A stretch of 64,000 bases of DNA from Prochlorococcus sp. AG-402-I20 (GCA_003216975.1 QCHY01000003.1:62001-126000); one strand, 5' to 3'. Positions 39,395-49,883 are shown, numbered from the stretch's first letter. Notes: a model not told the origin generated them from the letters alone. Numbers and translations are program-made.

Positions 39395-40597
39395 TTACTT
39401 GTTTATCCAAGACCAGATTCGACTTGGCAAGCCCCAAATATAAATAAATCCTTCAGCAGATTTGTGATTGAACTTATCCTCTTTTCCGTAAGTAGACATA
39501 TCTGAAATATATAAACTATTATTTTTTGACTTGCGACCAATCACATCAGCATTACCCTTAAAAAGCCTAATCCTTACTGTTCCATTAACTTGCTTTTGAG
39601 AATGATTAATAAATCCATCTAAAGCTTCTTTTAACGGACTAAACCAGAAACCTTGATAAACCAAGTCGGCCCATTGTCTTTCCAATCTGGATTTAGTATT
39701 TAATAAATCAGCAGGTAAAGTTAAACTCTCTATTTCCTGATGAGCTTTAATTAATAAAAGCAAACCTGGAGTTTCATAAATTTCTCTACTTTTAATTCCT
39801 ACTATTCTATCTTCAATAATATCCAAACGTCCAAAACCATGTTTTCCTGCAAGGCTATTAGCCTTTTTGATCAAAGATACTGGCTCCATTAGTTCTCCAT
39901 CAATTGCGATTGGAAAACCATTTTCAAACAAAATATCGACTATCTCTGGTTCATTAGGTGAATCAGTAATGGAAGAAGTGATACCAAAAACTTCTTCTGC
40001 TGGCATCTCAAATGGATCTTCAAGAGGACCTGCTTCAATGCTTCTCCCCAAAAGATTCAAATCAATCGAGTAAGGATTTTTTTTGCTTACAGGAGGTACT
40101 ATTCCATATTTTTCTCCATAAGCAATTGTTTCTTCCCGACTCATACCCCATTCCCTAGCTGGTGTAAGCAATTGCAAATCAGGAGCTAACGCTCCAATTG
40201 TGACATCAAAACGAACTTGGTCATTACCTTTCCCCGTACAACCATGCGCGACTCCATCAGCATTTAATTGTCTTGCTATTTCAACAAGTTTTTTTGCAAT
40301 TAATGGTCTAGCTAATGCCGTTGAAAGAGGATATTTCCCTTGATACAAAGCATTAGATCTAATTGCTGGAAAAGCAAAATCTTCAATAAAAGGCTTTACT
40401 AAATTGCCTATAAGTGATTCGGATGCTCCAGCTGAAATAGCCTTTTTTTTAATTTCATCAAGTTCATCCCCCTGGCCAAGGTCTGCTGCAAAAGCAATTA
40501 CATGCTCTACTCCGTACTCCTTTTTCAAATAAGGAATACAAACACTAGTATCGACTCCTCCTGAATAAGCCAAAACAACTTTTTTAGCTCTTCCCAT
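39395..40597 (-). CDS. argG: Argininosuccinate synthase
   Basis: ATP-dependent ligation of citrulline and aspartate in arginine synthesis; arginine also feeds the speB/speE polyamine route seen earlier in the window. The 400-residue protein begins [25 protein letters not shown] (PP-loop SGGVDTS), then [15 protein letters not shown] and [12 protein letters not shown], all family-typical. The ATG at 40597 has GGAGAG about seven bases upstream, better than the start at 40624. It is convergent with rpsF. Confidence 0.97.
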   Translation of the reverse strand: MGRAKKVVLAYSGGVDTSVCIPYLKKEYGVEHVIAFAADLGQGDELDEIKKKAISAGASESLIGNLVKPFIEDFAFPAIRSNALYQGKYPLSTALARPLIAKKLVEIARQLNADGVAHGCTGKGNDQVRFDVTIGALAPDLQLLTPAREWGMSREETIAYGEKYGIVPPVSKKNPYSIDLNLLGRSIEAGPLEDPFEMPAEEVFGITSSITDSPNEPEIVDILFENGFPIAIDGELMEPVSLIKKANSLAGKHGFGRLDIIEDRIVGIKSREIYETPGLLLLIKAHQEIESLTLPADLLNTKSRLERQWADLVYQGFWFSPLKEALDGFINHSQKQVNGTVRIRLFKGNADVIGRKSKNNSLYISDMSTYGKEDKFNHKSAEGFIYIWGLPSRIWSWINK

Positions 40598-40721
40598 ATG
40601 GTTCTCTCCTTTAAAGAAATTCAATGCTCCATACCAAATATAGAGAACTGTTGGACAATATTTCTGATTTAGATAACCATCGCTGATTAAAATATTTGCA
40701 AGATCTCAAAAAATTCACAAC

Positions 40722-40931
40722 TTATTCCCATGGCTGCTTAATTGATTTTTCTGATTTGCTTTCGCTCAAGAAACCTATCAACCAGACCGCAACAAAAGCC
40801 AAAGAAGTTAAACCAAAAAAAATAAGTACATAAATTAACCAAGTATTAATGTTCTGACCGAAAATCAATAAATCTTGAACATCATTATTTGAAGTAAAAA
40901 TAAAAAAGTAATTTAAAAACTTTAAAGTCAC
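40722..40931 (-). CDS. Small membrane hypothetical protein, 69 aa
   Basis: One or two hydrophobic segments: a short one near the N-terminus (LKFLNYFFIFTS) and a strong central one (WLIYVLIFFGLTSLAFVAVWLIGF), followed by a charged tail (SESKSEKSIKQPWE). No known domain. It lies upstream of argG and next to a second small membrane protein in the same orientation, 13 bases apart. Such pairs are common in picocyanobacteria; conservation across strains would decide whether it is real. Confidence 0.55.
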   Translation of the reverse strand: MTLKFLNYFFIFTSNNDVQDLLIFGQNINTWLIYVLIFFGLTSLAFVAVWLIGFLSESKSEKSIKQPWE

Positions 40932-40944
40932 TTAAAAATCGAAA

Positions 40945-41151
40945 TTAACTTGAAGTATTTAAAGAGAAAGATCTCTTAACCAAAAAATAAATTAAAAGTA
41001 AAAGAGAAGGGCCAAAAACCAAAAACCAAACCAAAAAATGGTTTATGTGAAAAGAGTTAGGATGAATTATACCTCCTGCACGAAGAGCAATGCTAACTAA
41101 AAAAGCCATGACCCAAGTACAAGTCATCAATATCAGCTTTGAAGTCAGCAT
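40945..41151 (-). CDS. Small membrane hypothetical protein, 68 aa
   Basis: Two predicted transmembrane helices (ILMTCTWVMAFLVSIALRAGGII and FLVWFLVFGPSLLLLIYFLVK) joined by a short loop with His residues (HPNSFHINHF), and a basic C-terminal end. I do not recognise the family. It directly precedes the 69-residue membrane gene on the minus strand and may be co-expressed. Divergent from the DUF3134 gene. Confidence 0.55.
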   Translation of the reverse strand: MLTSKLILMTCTWVMAFLVSIALRAGGIIHPNSFHINHFLVWFLVFGPSLLLLIYFLVKRSFSLNTSS

Positions 41152-41209
41152 AAAGATTAGAAAATTAATCCATAATGCATTATCTTAATTGATCGATCAT
41201 AATATTCAT

Positions 41210-41485
41210 ATGAGCGATCTAGAAAAAATCAATTTATCAGATTTAGACGGTATTAACCCCGGACTAACCCGCTATGGCAGACAAGAACCTGCACCTGTCC
41301 TTCCACTAAGAGAAGAACCCGATTTATTATCTTGGTTAGAAACGAGTGGAAGATTAGTTTCTGATGAAGATTCAAATGATCAAGAAATAAGTACAGTTGA
41401 AGAAGAAGAGCTCTCAGCTTTAATGGGAGAAAAAGAAGACTATAAAGCTGAAGAAGAACCAACAGATGAAGAATGGGAAGACTAA
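41210..41485 (+). CDS. DUF3134-like acidic protein
   Basis: This 91-residue acidic protein has the pattern I associate with cyanobacterial DUF3134: NPGLTRYGRQEPAPVLPLREEPDLLSWLETSGRL, followed by a very acidic, disordered-looking C-terminus (VEEEELSALMGEKEDYKAEEE). ATG at 41210 (MSDLEK) is preferred over the upstream start at 41189. Function unknown. mraY begins nine bases later. Confidence 0.7.
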   Translation: MSDLEKINLSDLDGINPGLTRYGRQEPAPVLPLREEPDLLSWLETSGRLVSDEDSNDQEISTVEEEELSALMGEKEDYKAEEEPTDEEWED

Positions 41486-41493
41486 TTTAAGTT

Positions 41494-42609
41494 TTGGAAA
41501 AATCTAAAAAAATTTTAGATAGAAAAAAAATATCATTATTTAATAATATTAATAACCAAATAGTAATTTTATTTGGATTAGTTTTAATTATTTGTATCTT
41601 TTCTGATTTGTATTTTAAAAATAGTTATCTAACGATTCCTTTTATAATTACAACACTTCTATCCACAATTATTACTTTTGTAGGTATACCTAAATTAAAA
41701 AAGATAGAAATTAAACAAATCATTAGAGAAGAGGGTCCAAAAAATCATTTTATTAAGCAAGGAACACCAACAATGGGTGGGATTTTTTTTATTCCTATTG
41801 GAATAATAATAGGTAACATTTTTTATTTAAATAAAAACGATTATAAAATTATTTTGACGTTAAGCTTTCTTATTATACTTTTTATGTTTATTGGTTTTAT
41901 AGACGATTTTCTAAGTTTAAAAAAACAATTGAATACTGGCCTAAGATCTAATCAAAAAATAATTTTACAATTTTTTATTAGTCTTATTTTTATTACAATT
42001 TGTGCGTCAAATCATTTAATACCTAGCACTATTCAGATAGCAAATAAGATGTTTAATATAGGAAATCTAATTTATCCTTTAGGAATATTTGTTTTATTAG
42101 CTGAAAGTAATTCAACAAACTTAACAGATGGTTTAGATGGTTTATTGAGTGGTTGTAGTGTATTAATTTTTACGGGTTTAGCCCTTACTATTTTAATAGA
42201 AAATCCAACTAATAATTTTACACTAGCCTCTCTATGCATAATAATGGCTGGAGCTTGTATGGGATTTCTTTTTCTAAATAAATACCCTGCAAAATTATTT
42301 ATGGGGGATTCAGGATCTCTAGCGATAGGAGCATCTTTAGGTGGAATAGCTTTAATATCAAATAATCTTTGGTCTCTTTTAATTATGGGAGGAATACTTG
42401 CTGCAGAATCTATATCAGTAATAATTCAAGTAAGTATTTTTAAAATTTCTAAACTAATAAAAGGAAAAGGTTATAGATTATTTTTAATGACTCCGCTACA
42501 TCACCATTTTGAACTAAAAGGTAACGATGAGGTTCTAATTGTAAGTAGCTTTTGGTTCATTACATTATTATTAGTCATAATAAATATAATTTTTTTCATT
42601 AAATCCTAA
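41494..42609 (+). CDS. mraY: Phospho-N-acetylmuramoyl-pentapeptide transferase
   Basis: Transfers phospho-MurNAc-pentapeptide from UDP to undecaprenyl phosphate, giving lipid I. Integral membrane enzyme of 371 residues with about ten helices. Signature blocks: HFIKQGTPTMGGIFF, FIGFIDDFLSLKKQ (the DD of the Mg site), SNSTNLTDGLDGLLSG, LFMGDSGSLAIGA and MTPLHHHFE. The start is TTG at 41494; no ATG occurs before the GTPTMGG block. N-terminal residues are basic and serine/lysine-rich. Murein cluster neighbours such as murD are not here. Confidence 0.95.
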   Translation: MEKSKKILDRKKISLFNNINNQIVILFGLVLIICIFSDLYFKNSYLTIPFIITTLLSTIITFVGIPKLKKIEIKQIIREEGPKNHFIKQGTPTMGGIFFIPIGIIIGNIFYLNKNDYKIILTLSFLIILFMFIGFIDDFLSLKKQLNTGLRSNQKIILQFFISLIFITICASNHLIPSTIQIANKMFNIGNLIYPLGIFVLLAESNSTNLTDGLDGLLSGCSVLIFTGLALTILIENPTNNFTLASLCIIMAGACMGFLFLNKYPAKLFMGDSGSLAIGASLGGIALISNNLWSLLIMGGILAAESISVIIQVSIFKISKLIKGKGYRLFLMTPLHHHFELKGNDEVLIVSSFWFITLLLVIINIIFFIKS

Positions 42610-42625
42610 CTTTGAAATTTAACTA

Positions 42626-42874
42626 ATGACGTATTTTACCTGGAAAGAAGAAGGACTAACTAAAGACTGTGAAACTCTAGATTCTATGGCCGCTCGATTT
42701 GAAGAGTCTGCAAGACTGATGAGAAAAATGTCAGCAGAAGGTTTTAAAGTAGAAAAAAGAAATAAACGACAAATTATCACTCATTTAGATTCAAAAATTT
42801 TTAATGATTGGGGATTTGTTAGCGAAGAGCCACCATATCAACAACTTACACTAATACTTGAAGAAGAAAAATAG
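42626..42874 (+). CDS. Small hypothetical protein, 82 aa
   Basis: A short soluble protein with many charged residues; likely helical at MAARFEESARLMRKMSAEGFKV. It ends EEEK and has no membrane segment or signal. It lies between mraY and the oppositely oriented sucrose-phosphate synthase gene, starting 16 bases after the mraY stop. I do not recognise a family and assign no function. Confidence 0.6.
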   Translation: MTYFTWKEEGLTKDCETLDSMAARFEESARLMRKMSAEGFKVEKRNKRQIITHLDSKIFNDWGFVSEEPPYQQLTLILEEEK

Positions 42875-42880
42875 TAAAAA

Positions 42881-45007
42881 CTATTGAGTTTTCAAAAATC
42901 TAAAATGTTTTAAACCATCTATAACGCTATCTTTACTATCAGAAAAGAAAACTCTTTGTTGAGATCTCAATCCATCAAGGGATGGATCATGATCACGTGG
43001 AATAACACTCGTAGTCAATCCCCTTATTAACTCAGTATCACCTTGTTGACTGGCTACTATAAGAACTTTGTCTAAAGACAACCCCCAGCGTAAAATCAGA
43101 AATCTAATAGCTTCTGCGCGTGACGCACGCAAAGGGACAACATCTAAGTACCAATGACATTTCAAATTGGGAGAGGCAGAAAGTCCAGACTGCCTCAGTC
43201 TTTTTCGTACTAAAGGTAAAATTGCATCACTAGGTTGTTTTAATATATAACTAACCTTATAAAGTCCTTGATGTTCAGTTGATTGAAGCTCTAAATAATC
43301 TTTTAAATCGAACAGAACTTTTTCTACTCCTTTGCGATTCCAATCAACAGCTATTGAATCTTGCCAAAAAATATCTGATTTGTTTTCATCAGAATAATAA
43401 ATTTCAGTACCAGCTTGACATATCCAAACCGCAGGTTTGGGTAGTTGTAATTCTGCATATCGAAAACGAGCTGCTTTAATTGATCTTCCAGTTAAAATTC
43501 CTAGTCGGATATCATGATTCATGGAGTAATCTTTTAATTTATCTCTCAATATTGATAATTTATTTGCTTGCTCAAGGTAGTTATCTAAATCAAGAAATAT
43601 TAGTTTTTGACCGATTGGACTAGCTTCTTTAATTTTTCCAAATGTCCAGTGTCGAGGTGCAAGAAATTTGAGACGCTTCTGCATCAATGCAATGTAATTA
43701 CAAACATGAGCATCCCAACTGAAATGCCTGCTGACTCCCTCCAGTCCATTGTTACTCCAAGTTTTCCATAAAGAAAGGTTTGAGCCAGCCGTCTCTAAAG
43801 CATCTCTAAACGCCTCTAAATCAGTTACATCTACAAGCAAACCATTTTCACAACGAGAAAGAATATCCTTTGGGCCACCATCATCAGTAGCAACCATCGG
43901 CAACCCACAGGCCGCCGCTTCCAATAATGTCAAGCCAAATGGCTCAGTTAAAGCAGGATTAACAAATAGTCCTTTTCTTTCTGCAGCCCAACGATAAATT
44001 GATGGAATTTGATCTCTTCTATGTTGTTTTGGAAAAGCAACTTTTCCATATAAATTATATTTATCAACCAATTCGAAAATCTGCTGAAAAACTTCTCTTT
44101 GCTGCTTGTCAAGCTGACGTGAATCTTCTCGACAACCTAAAATTAATATGAGGTTATGTCTTTGCTGCAAAATTGAGGAACGTCCATAAGTCTCAATTAA
44201 TGCAGGGATATTTTTTCTCCTTACTGCTCTGGAAATAGCTAATAGTGGAGGAAGATTTAAATCTCTTAAAAAAGGTTTGAAAAGTTTATTTAATTCTTTT
44301 TCTTCTTCGCTTAAATTTAAATTTCTTGAATGAAAACGATTTAAATCAACGCCAGGAGGAATTATTTCTACATTTTCTGAGCTAAACCGTCCATAACGAG
44401 AGTACTGTTCATCTGATTCCTGCTTTGTGCTGGTTATGAGTAAGTTTGAATGTGCTAAAGCTAATTCTTCTGCATCAATTCTTTTACTAATTGAATAAGT
44501 TTGCTCTATTTGATCATGATCTATTCCAGCAGCCAATAATCTTCTAAGTTTTTCACGACCTAATGAATGTCCAGTAAAAACTAATGGTAAACCTAATCTT
44601 CTGCTGACTAACGATCCAACATAACCAGCATCTGCGTAATGAGCATGAATCCAATCAGGCAAATGATTATCTTTCTGTAATCGTTCAACTATTTGATCAG
44701 CCAAATCATCTAAATAAGGCCACAACAATTCTTTCCTGATATAACGCTTAGGACCAAAAGGTAGTCGAATGATTTCCGCACAACTTGAAACCTTTTCAAC
44801 AGGATTTGAATAATCAGAAGATACTCTCCTATCAATAATTAATCTGGTAATAAGTTCAACTTTTTCAACTTCAGGTCTTGCTGCCAGTCCTTTTACTAAT
44901 TCTAAAACGTATAAAGTTTGCCCTCCAGTATCTGAATCTCTACCCAACTCAAGATCATGTGAACGGATTAACCCATGCAAATTTAAATGTAAAAGTCTTA
45001 ATCCCAA
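42881..45007 (-). CDS. Sucrose-phosphate synthase with degenerate HAD domain
   Basis: Makes sucrose 6-phosphate from UDP-glucose and fructose 6-phosphate; sucrose is a compatible solute in Prochlorococcus. The GT-B domain covers about residues 1-450: LNLHGLIRSHDLELGRDSDTGGQTLYVLELVKGL, HAHYADAGYVGSLVSRRLGLP and EPFGLTLLEAAACGLPMVATDDGG. The C-terminal 220 residues are a HAD phosphatase-like domain. Its motif I is DLDNY where active sucrose-phosphate phosphatases have DLDNT, motif III has PLRASRAEA (Lys lost), and motif IV reads ASQQGDTELI where GDSGND is expected. The phosphatase domain therefore looks inactive. No separate spp gene is seen in the window. Confidence 0.93.
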   Translation of the reverse strand: MGLRLLHLNLHGLIRSHDLELGRDSDTGGQTLYVLELVKGLAARPEVEKVELITRLIIDRRVSSDYSNPVEKVSSCAEIIRLPFGPKRYIRKELLWPYLDDLADQIVERLQKDNHLPDWIHAHYADAGYVGSLVSRRLGLPLVFTGHSLGREKLRRLLAAGIDHDQIEQTYSISKRIDAEELALAHSNLLITSTKQESDEQYSRYGRFSSENVEIIPPGVDLNRFHSRNLNLSEEEKELNKLFKPFLRDLNLPPLLAISRAVRRKNIPALIETYGRSSILQQRHNLILILGCREDSRQLDKQQREVFQQIFELVDKYNLYGKVAFPKQHRRDQIPSIYRWAAERKGLFVNPALTEPFGLTLLEAAACGLPMVATDDGGPKDILSRCENGLLVDVTDLEAFRDALETAGSNLSLWKTWSNNGLEGVSRHFSWDAHVCNYIALMQKRLKFLAPRHWTFGKIKEASPIGQKLIFLDLDNYLEQANKLSILRDKLKDYSMNHDIRLGILTGRSIKAARFRYAELQLPKPAVWICQAGTEIYYSDENKSDIFWQDSIAVDWNRKGVEKVLFDLKDYLELQSTEHQGLYKVSYILKQPSDAILPLVRKRLRQSGLSASPNLKCHWYLDVVPLRASRAEAIRFLILRWGLSLDKVLIVASQQGDTELIRGLTTSVIPRDHDPSLDGLRSQQRVFFSDSKDSVIDGLKHFRFLKTQ

Positions 45008-45204
45008 GCAAATCTCCTATAAAGGATGTTGGATTAATAATTGATTTTTTACTCTTTAAATCTAAAGAAAGCATAATATTTTTTTATTAAAAAAAAATAA
45101 TTTCTGAAAACCTTTCTATTACTGAATTTTTAGCTTATTTATTAATCAAAATCAACCAAATCTTCCTTAAAGATTAAGGAATGTGTACAAAATCGGAAAA
45201 ATAT

Positions 45205-48153
45205 TCAAACTGTTTTAGGAGGATGTAGTTCCAAAACCTTTTTTAAATAGTTACCTGTATGACTATTTGAATCACTTGCCACTTCTTCAGGAGTTCCCAT
45301 CGAAATAATCTCACCTCCTCGATTACCTCCTTCCGGACCCATATCAATAATCCAATCAGAACATCTAATAACATCCAAATTATGCTCAATAACAATAATT
45401 GAGTTTCCTTTGTCTACCAATCTCTGTATAACATCCATTAATTTATGAACATCATAAAAACTTAAACCAGTCGTAGGTTCATCAATTAAATAAAGAGTTT
45501 TACCAGTAGCTCTTCTAGATAACTCAGTAGCAAGTTTTACTCTTTGAGCTTCTCCACCAGATAATGTTGGAGCAGGTTGACCAAGCTTAATATATCCAAG
45601 GCCAACATCTAAAAGTGTCCTTAATCGATCTGCAGCTTGAGGTATAGCAGAAAAAACATCAACTGCTTGCTCAACAGTCATTTCTAAGACATCGGAGATG
45701 GAATAATTTTTATATTTCACTTGTAATGTCTCTCGATTAAATCGAGCACCTTTACATACATCACATTGAACATAAACATCAGGAAGAAAATTCATCTCAA
45801 TTACGTTCACACCTTGACCACGACAAGCTTCACATCTTCCACCTTTGACATTAAAACTAAATTGCCCAGCTTGATATCCTCTAGCTTTTGCTTCAACAGA
45901 AGTAGCAAAAAGTTGGCGTATTGGATCAAATGCACCTGTATAAGTAGCCGTATTAGATCGTGGGGTTCGACCAATTGGAGATTGATCAATAACAATAACT
46001 TTATCAATAGATTTAATACCTTTCAATTCTTTTAATCCTTTTGGAAAAGGAACTTTTAATCCTAAAGAGTGATTTAAAGCAGGATGAAGTAATTCATTTA
46101 TTAGAGTACTTTTTCCGCTTCCACTAACTCCTGTAACGGCAACTAATCTACCTAATGGAAAATCTACTGAAACATTTTTTAGATTATTTTTATCACAATC
46201 AATCAAACGTAATTTTCTTTGTACTGAGTCTCTTCTACTAGAAGGCGTAGGAATAGATGAGCGCCCACTAAGATACGCACCAGTCAATGATTCTTTTGCA
46301 GTCAACAAACTATCTAAAGATCCTTCAGCGATAATTTCGCCTCCATGCACACCAGCACCTGGGCCTATATCTACCAAATGATCAGCTGCTCTTATAGTAT
46401 CTTCATCATGTTCAACAACAACCAAAGTATTGCCAAGATCACGTAGTTTTTTTAACGTAGATAATAATCTATCATTATCTCTTTGATGTAGTCCAATGCT
46501 AGGTTCATCCAACACATAAAGAACGCCTGTCAAACCTGCACCTATTTGCGTAGCGAGTCTTATTCTTTGAGCTTCCCCCCCAGACAAGGTCATAGCTGGC
46601 CTATCAAGAGTTAAATAATCCAGTCCAACATCCAACAAAAATTGAAGACGTAATCGAATTTCTTTTAAAACTAATTCCCCAATCTTGCTTTGCTTGTTGG
46701 AAAGTAATTGCTTTGATTTTTTATTTGTATCAAGACCCATTAATTGTTCAACATTCTCAAGTGTGGTAGAAACACTTGATGAAGTGAGATCAGTGATTGC
46801 ATAAGGTCCAAGTTTTACAGCAAGAGCCTCAGGACGTAATCTCTTACCATGGCAGCTTGCACAAGGTACTAATTCGAGATATTTTTCTAACTTTTGACGA
46901 ACGGCTTCACCATTTGCGTCCTGTAACTGTCTTTCTAGAATAGGTAAAATACCTTCAAACGGTCTTTTAAATCCAGAGTCTTGTTTATATCTACTGTCTA
47001 CCTTTATAAGAATAGGTTCTTTACTACCATTTAACAAAATATTTTTTTGCTCTTCTTTTAAATCTTTCCAAGGAGTTTTTATCTCAAAACCAAATGCCTC
47101 TCCAACTGAAAATAATAATGAAAAATAATATGAATTATCTTTATCACTCCATGGAGCAACAGCAGCATAAACAGGTAGTGATGGATCAGGTATAACTCTC
47201 TCACAAGTGAATTTTTTTAAGTGACCTAGACCATGGCAATCAGGACATGCTCCATATGGACTATTAAATGAGAATAATCTTGGAGATAATTCTTCAATCA
47301 CCGCTCCATGAACTGGGCAAGCAAAATTTTCAGAAAATAATCTTTCTCTATCGATACCTTTTGGTAATTCTTCATTCTTTTTAGGTACTACTTCGACTAT
47401 TGCTAAACCATCTCCCCTTTTCAAAGTAGTGCTTAATGAATCAGTTAATCTCTCTTCAATTCCCTCTCTCGCAATCAATCTATCAACGACAACCTCAATA
47501 GAATGAACTTGATTTTTATCTAATTCAATATTATCTGCCAATTCTCTAACTTCTTTATTAATTCTTACTCGAACAAATCCTTCTGCAGCAAGTCCAGACA
47601 AAAGTTTTGAGTGTGTCCCCTTTTTACCTCTAACTACCGGCGCAAGTAATTGATATCGAGTTCCTTCTGGAAGAGTCTTAATTTGATCAACCATCTCATC
47701 AATACTTTGAGGCTTAATTGGCCTAGAGCATTCAGGGCAATGAGGTTCACCTGCTCTACCAAAAAGCAAACGAAAATAGTCATGTATTTCTGTAACTGTT
47801 CCAACTGTTGAACGAGGATTATGACTTGTTGATTTTTGATCAATAGAAATTGCTGGTGATAATCCTTCTATTGAATCAACATCTGGTTTATCAACCTGAC
47901 CTAAAAATTGTCTTGCATAAGCCGACAAACTCTCAACATATCGCCTTTGTCCTTCGGCAAAAATAGTATCAAAAGCTAAAGAACTTTTACCACTACCACT
48001 AACACCTGTAAAAACTACCAATTTATTTCTTGGAATAGTTAAATCAACGTTTTTTAAATTGTGTTGTCTTGCACCACGAATAGTTATGACTTCTTCACTT
48101 GAAGAACCAATATTTAATTTCTTTGTTTTTGAATTAGTTTTTTGACTTCCCAT
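45205..48153 (-). CDS. uvrA: Excinuclease ABC subunit A
   Basis: Damage-recognition ATPase of nucleotide excision repair, important in surface light. The 982-residue protein has two ABC cassettes: Walker A VFTGVSGSGKSSLAFDTIFAEGQRRYVESLS and AVTGVSGSGKSTLINELL, and ABC signatures LSGGEAQRIRLA and LSGGEAQRVKLA. Zinc-binding CxxC sets include CPECSRPI, CPVHG and CRGQG. Length is slightly above E. coli UvrA. No obvious LexA-type palindrome is seen upstream. It lies downstream of recN on the same strand. Confidence 0.98.
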   Translation of the reverse strand: MGSQKTNSKTKKLNIGSSSEEVITIRGARQHNLKNVDLTIPRNKLVVFTGVSGSGKSSLAFDTIFAEGQRRYVESLSAYARQFLGQVDKPDVDSIEGLSPAISIDQKSTSHNPRSTVGTVTEIHDYFRLLFGRAGEPHCPECSRPIKPQSIDEMVDQIKTLPEGTRYQLLAPVVRGKKGTHSKLLSGLAAEGFVRVRINKEVRELADNIELDKNQVHSIEVVVDRLIAREGIEERLTDSLSTTLKRGDGLAIVEVVPKKNEELPKGIDRERLFSENFACPVHGAVIEELSPRLFSFNSPYGACPDCHGLGHLKKFTCERVIPDPSLPVYAAVAPWSDKDNSYYFSLLFSVGEAFGFEIKTPWKDLKEEQKNILLNGSKEPILIKVDSRYKQDSGFKRPFEGILPILERQLQDANGEAVRQKLEKYLELVPCASCHGKRLRPEALAVKLGPYAITDLTSSSVSTTLENVEQLMGLDTNKKSKQLLSNKQSKIGELVLKEIRLRLQFLLDVGLDYLTLDRPAMTLSGGEAQRIRLATQIGAGLTGVLYVLDEPSIGLHQRDNDRLLSTLKKLRDLGNTLVVVEHDEDTIRAADHLVDIGPGAGVHGGEIIAEGSLDSLLTAKESLTGAYLSGRSSIPTPSSRRDSVQRKLRLIDCDKNNLKNVSVDFPLGRLVAVTGVSGSGKSTLINELLHPALNHSLGLKVPFPKGLKELKGIKSIDKVIVIDQSPIGRTPRSNTATYTGAFDPIRQLFATSVEAKARGYQAGQFSFNVKGGRCEACRGQGVNVIEMNFLPDVYVQCDVCKGARFNRETLQVKYKNYSISDVLEMTVEQAVDVFSAIPQAADRLRTLLDVGLGYIKLGQPAPTLSGGEAQRVKLATELSRRATGKTLYLIDEPTTGLSFYDVHKLMDVIQRLVDKGNSIIVIEHNLDVIRCSDWIIDMGPEGGNRGGEIISMGTPEEVASDSNSHTGNYLKKVLELHPPKTV

Positions 48154-48197
48154 TAGGGAAAAACATTAATAGTCAATTGTATAAAAAAATATGCTCA

Positions 48198-49883
48198 TCA
48201 TGCAGCTTTGTGTTCCAGCAAGCTCGCCGCATAAGCATTTGCTTCTACGATTTCACCCCCAGCCAATAAAGCCAATTCCCTTTGCCTGTCTACGGTTTCC
48301 TTCAAATTAACAACAATAGACTTTGTAGAGCCGGAGATAACACTCTTCTTTAAAGCAAAATGATTATCAGCAAATGCTGCAATTAAAGGCTGATGAGTCA
48401 CACAAAATACCTGTTGATGCTTTGACAATTCACGAAGCACCTTAGCTACGTGACTACTAACTGATCCACTAATGCCTGAATCAATTTCATCAAAAATCAA
48501 TAAATTAGCTTGATCAAATGTAGAAAAAATTGCCTTTATTGCAAGAAGAACTCTAGACTTCTCACCACCAGAAGCTGTTTCTGCAAGAGGAGCTAAAGGT
48601 AAACCTGGATTTGCTGAGAACATAAATTTAACTTTATCAATTCCATTAATTGTTGGTGCACATTCTTCAAAAACAACTTTAAAACGAACATTAGGAATAC
48701 CCAAGTTTTGTAAACAATTAATCAATTTATCTTCAAGTTGTGAAGCAATAATTTTTCTTAGAATGGATAAATCTTCATTAGACTTGTCTCTTAAAATTCT
48801 TTTATTATTTTCAAAAGAAGAAAGTTCATTGATATTATTAGAAATATCCTGCAATGATAAGCAATTAGTTAATTCATTCTTATAGCTAATAAGATCAAAT
48901 AAATTCCTTTGATATTTTTTTTGATAAAACTTCAGAGTAGATAGTCTAACTTGTAAATCATTTAAAAAAGATGGGTCAATATCTAATGTTTTCTCGTAAT
49001 CATTGATCTGATAAATTAAATCATTAAGATTATTAATTATTCTATAAAAACTTTCAAAAATTGGTTCTAAAGAAGAATCAATTTTAGATAAGATTTTTAA
49101 TTCATTAATACAAAAATTAGTATGATCTAAAATTGATGGATACTCATCTAAGCTCTCATTTAAACGAGTTAATATAGATTTAACCCCTTCTTTTAATCTT
49201 AAGATATTAGATAAACGATTCTGATCTGTTTCTAACTTAATTTGCTCGTTTGGATCTTCTAATTGTAATTTGTCTAAATCTTGATATATATATTGTATTT
49301 CCTCCAACTTCTTTTTGGAATCTAAGATTTTATCTCTCGCTTCTTCTAATCTAGAATTCGAATCATGCCATATTTTCCAATTTTGCTTTACTTTAGCAAT
49401 AGATTCTTGAATTCTTTTTGAACCTAAAGAATCTAACAAGCTTAATTGATGCAATGAATCATTCAAAGTATAAGTATCTCCTTGAAGCGTAAAATCAAAC
49501 AAAAGTGATCTTAACTCTGATATTTGATCTCTATTAACTAATACACCATTTATTCTGAATCTAGATTTATATTTTTTTTCTTTTAAACGCCATTCTCTAG
49601 TCACAACTAATTCTTCCTCAATATCAAATTCCTGATTAATTAGCCAATCTTTTGTATTTTGCAAAACAGAAAAAACAGCTTCAATTGACGAAAAAACACT
49701 CCCTTTAGCTACCAATCGATTATCCAGAGAAGTTGTTTTTTTCGCCAATAAAGCATTTAACGTATCAATAAATATTGATTTGCCTGAACCAGTTTGCCCT
49801 GTAAATACAGTAAATCCTTTGTCAAAGTCTATCTCTAAATTACCAAATAGAGCTATATTCTGAAAACGAAGGCTGTTTAGCAT
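48198..49883 (-). CDS. recN: DNA repair protein RecN
   Basis: SMC-like protein that organises double-strand break repair. The 561-residue protein has an N-terminal Walker A (FTGQTGSGKSIFIDTLNALL), a central coiled-coil region rich in Lys/Glu/Leu, and a C-terminal ABC signature and Walker B (TASGGEKSRVLLAIKAIF, NLLIFDEIDSGISG). Length is normal for RecN. It lies 44 bases upstream of uvrA, so DNA-repair genes are paired, and is divergent from the ABC1/UbiB-family gene with only 75 bases between. Confidence 0.94.
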   Translation of the reverse strand: MLNSLRFQNIALFGNLEIDFDKGFTVFTGQTGSGKSIFIDTLNALLAKKTTSLDNRLVAKGSVFSSIEAVFSVLQNTKDWLINQEFDIEEELVVTREWRLKEKKYKSRFRINGVLVNRDQISELRSLLFDFTLQGDTYTLNDSLHQLSLLDSLGSKRIQESIAKVKQNWKIWHDSNSRLEEARDKILDSKKKLEEIQYIYQDLDKLQLEDPNEQIKLETDQNRLSNILRLKEGVKSILTRLNESLDEYPSILDHTNFCINELKILSKIDSSLEPIFESFYRIINNLNDLIYQINDYEKTLDIDPSFLNDLQVRLSTLKFYQKKYQRNLFDLISYKNELTNCLSLQDISNNINELSSFENNKRILRDKSNEDLSILRKIIASQLEDKLINCLQNLGIPNVRFKVVFEECAPTINGIDKVKFMFSANPGLPLAPLAETASGGEKSRVLLAIKAIFSTFDQANLLIFDEIDSGISGSVSSHVAKVLRELSKHQQVFCVTHQPLIAAFADNHFALKKSVISGSTKSIVVNLKETVDRQRELALLAGGEIVEANAYAASLLEHKAA

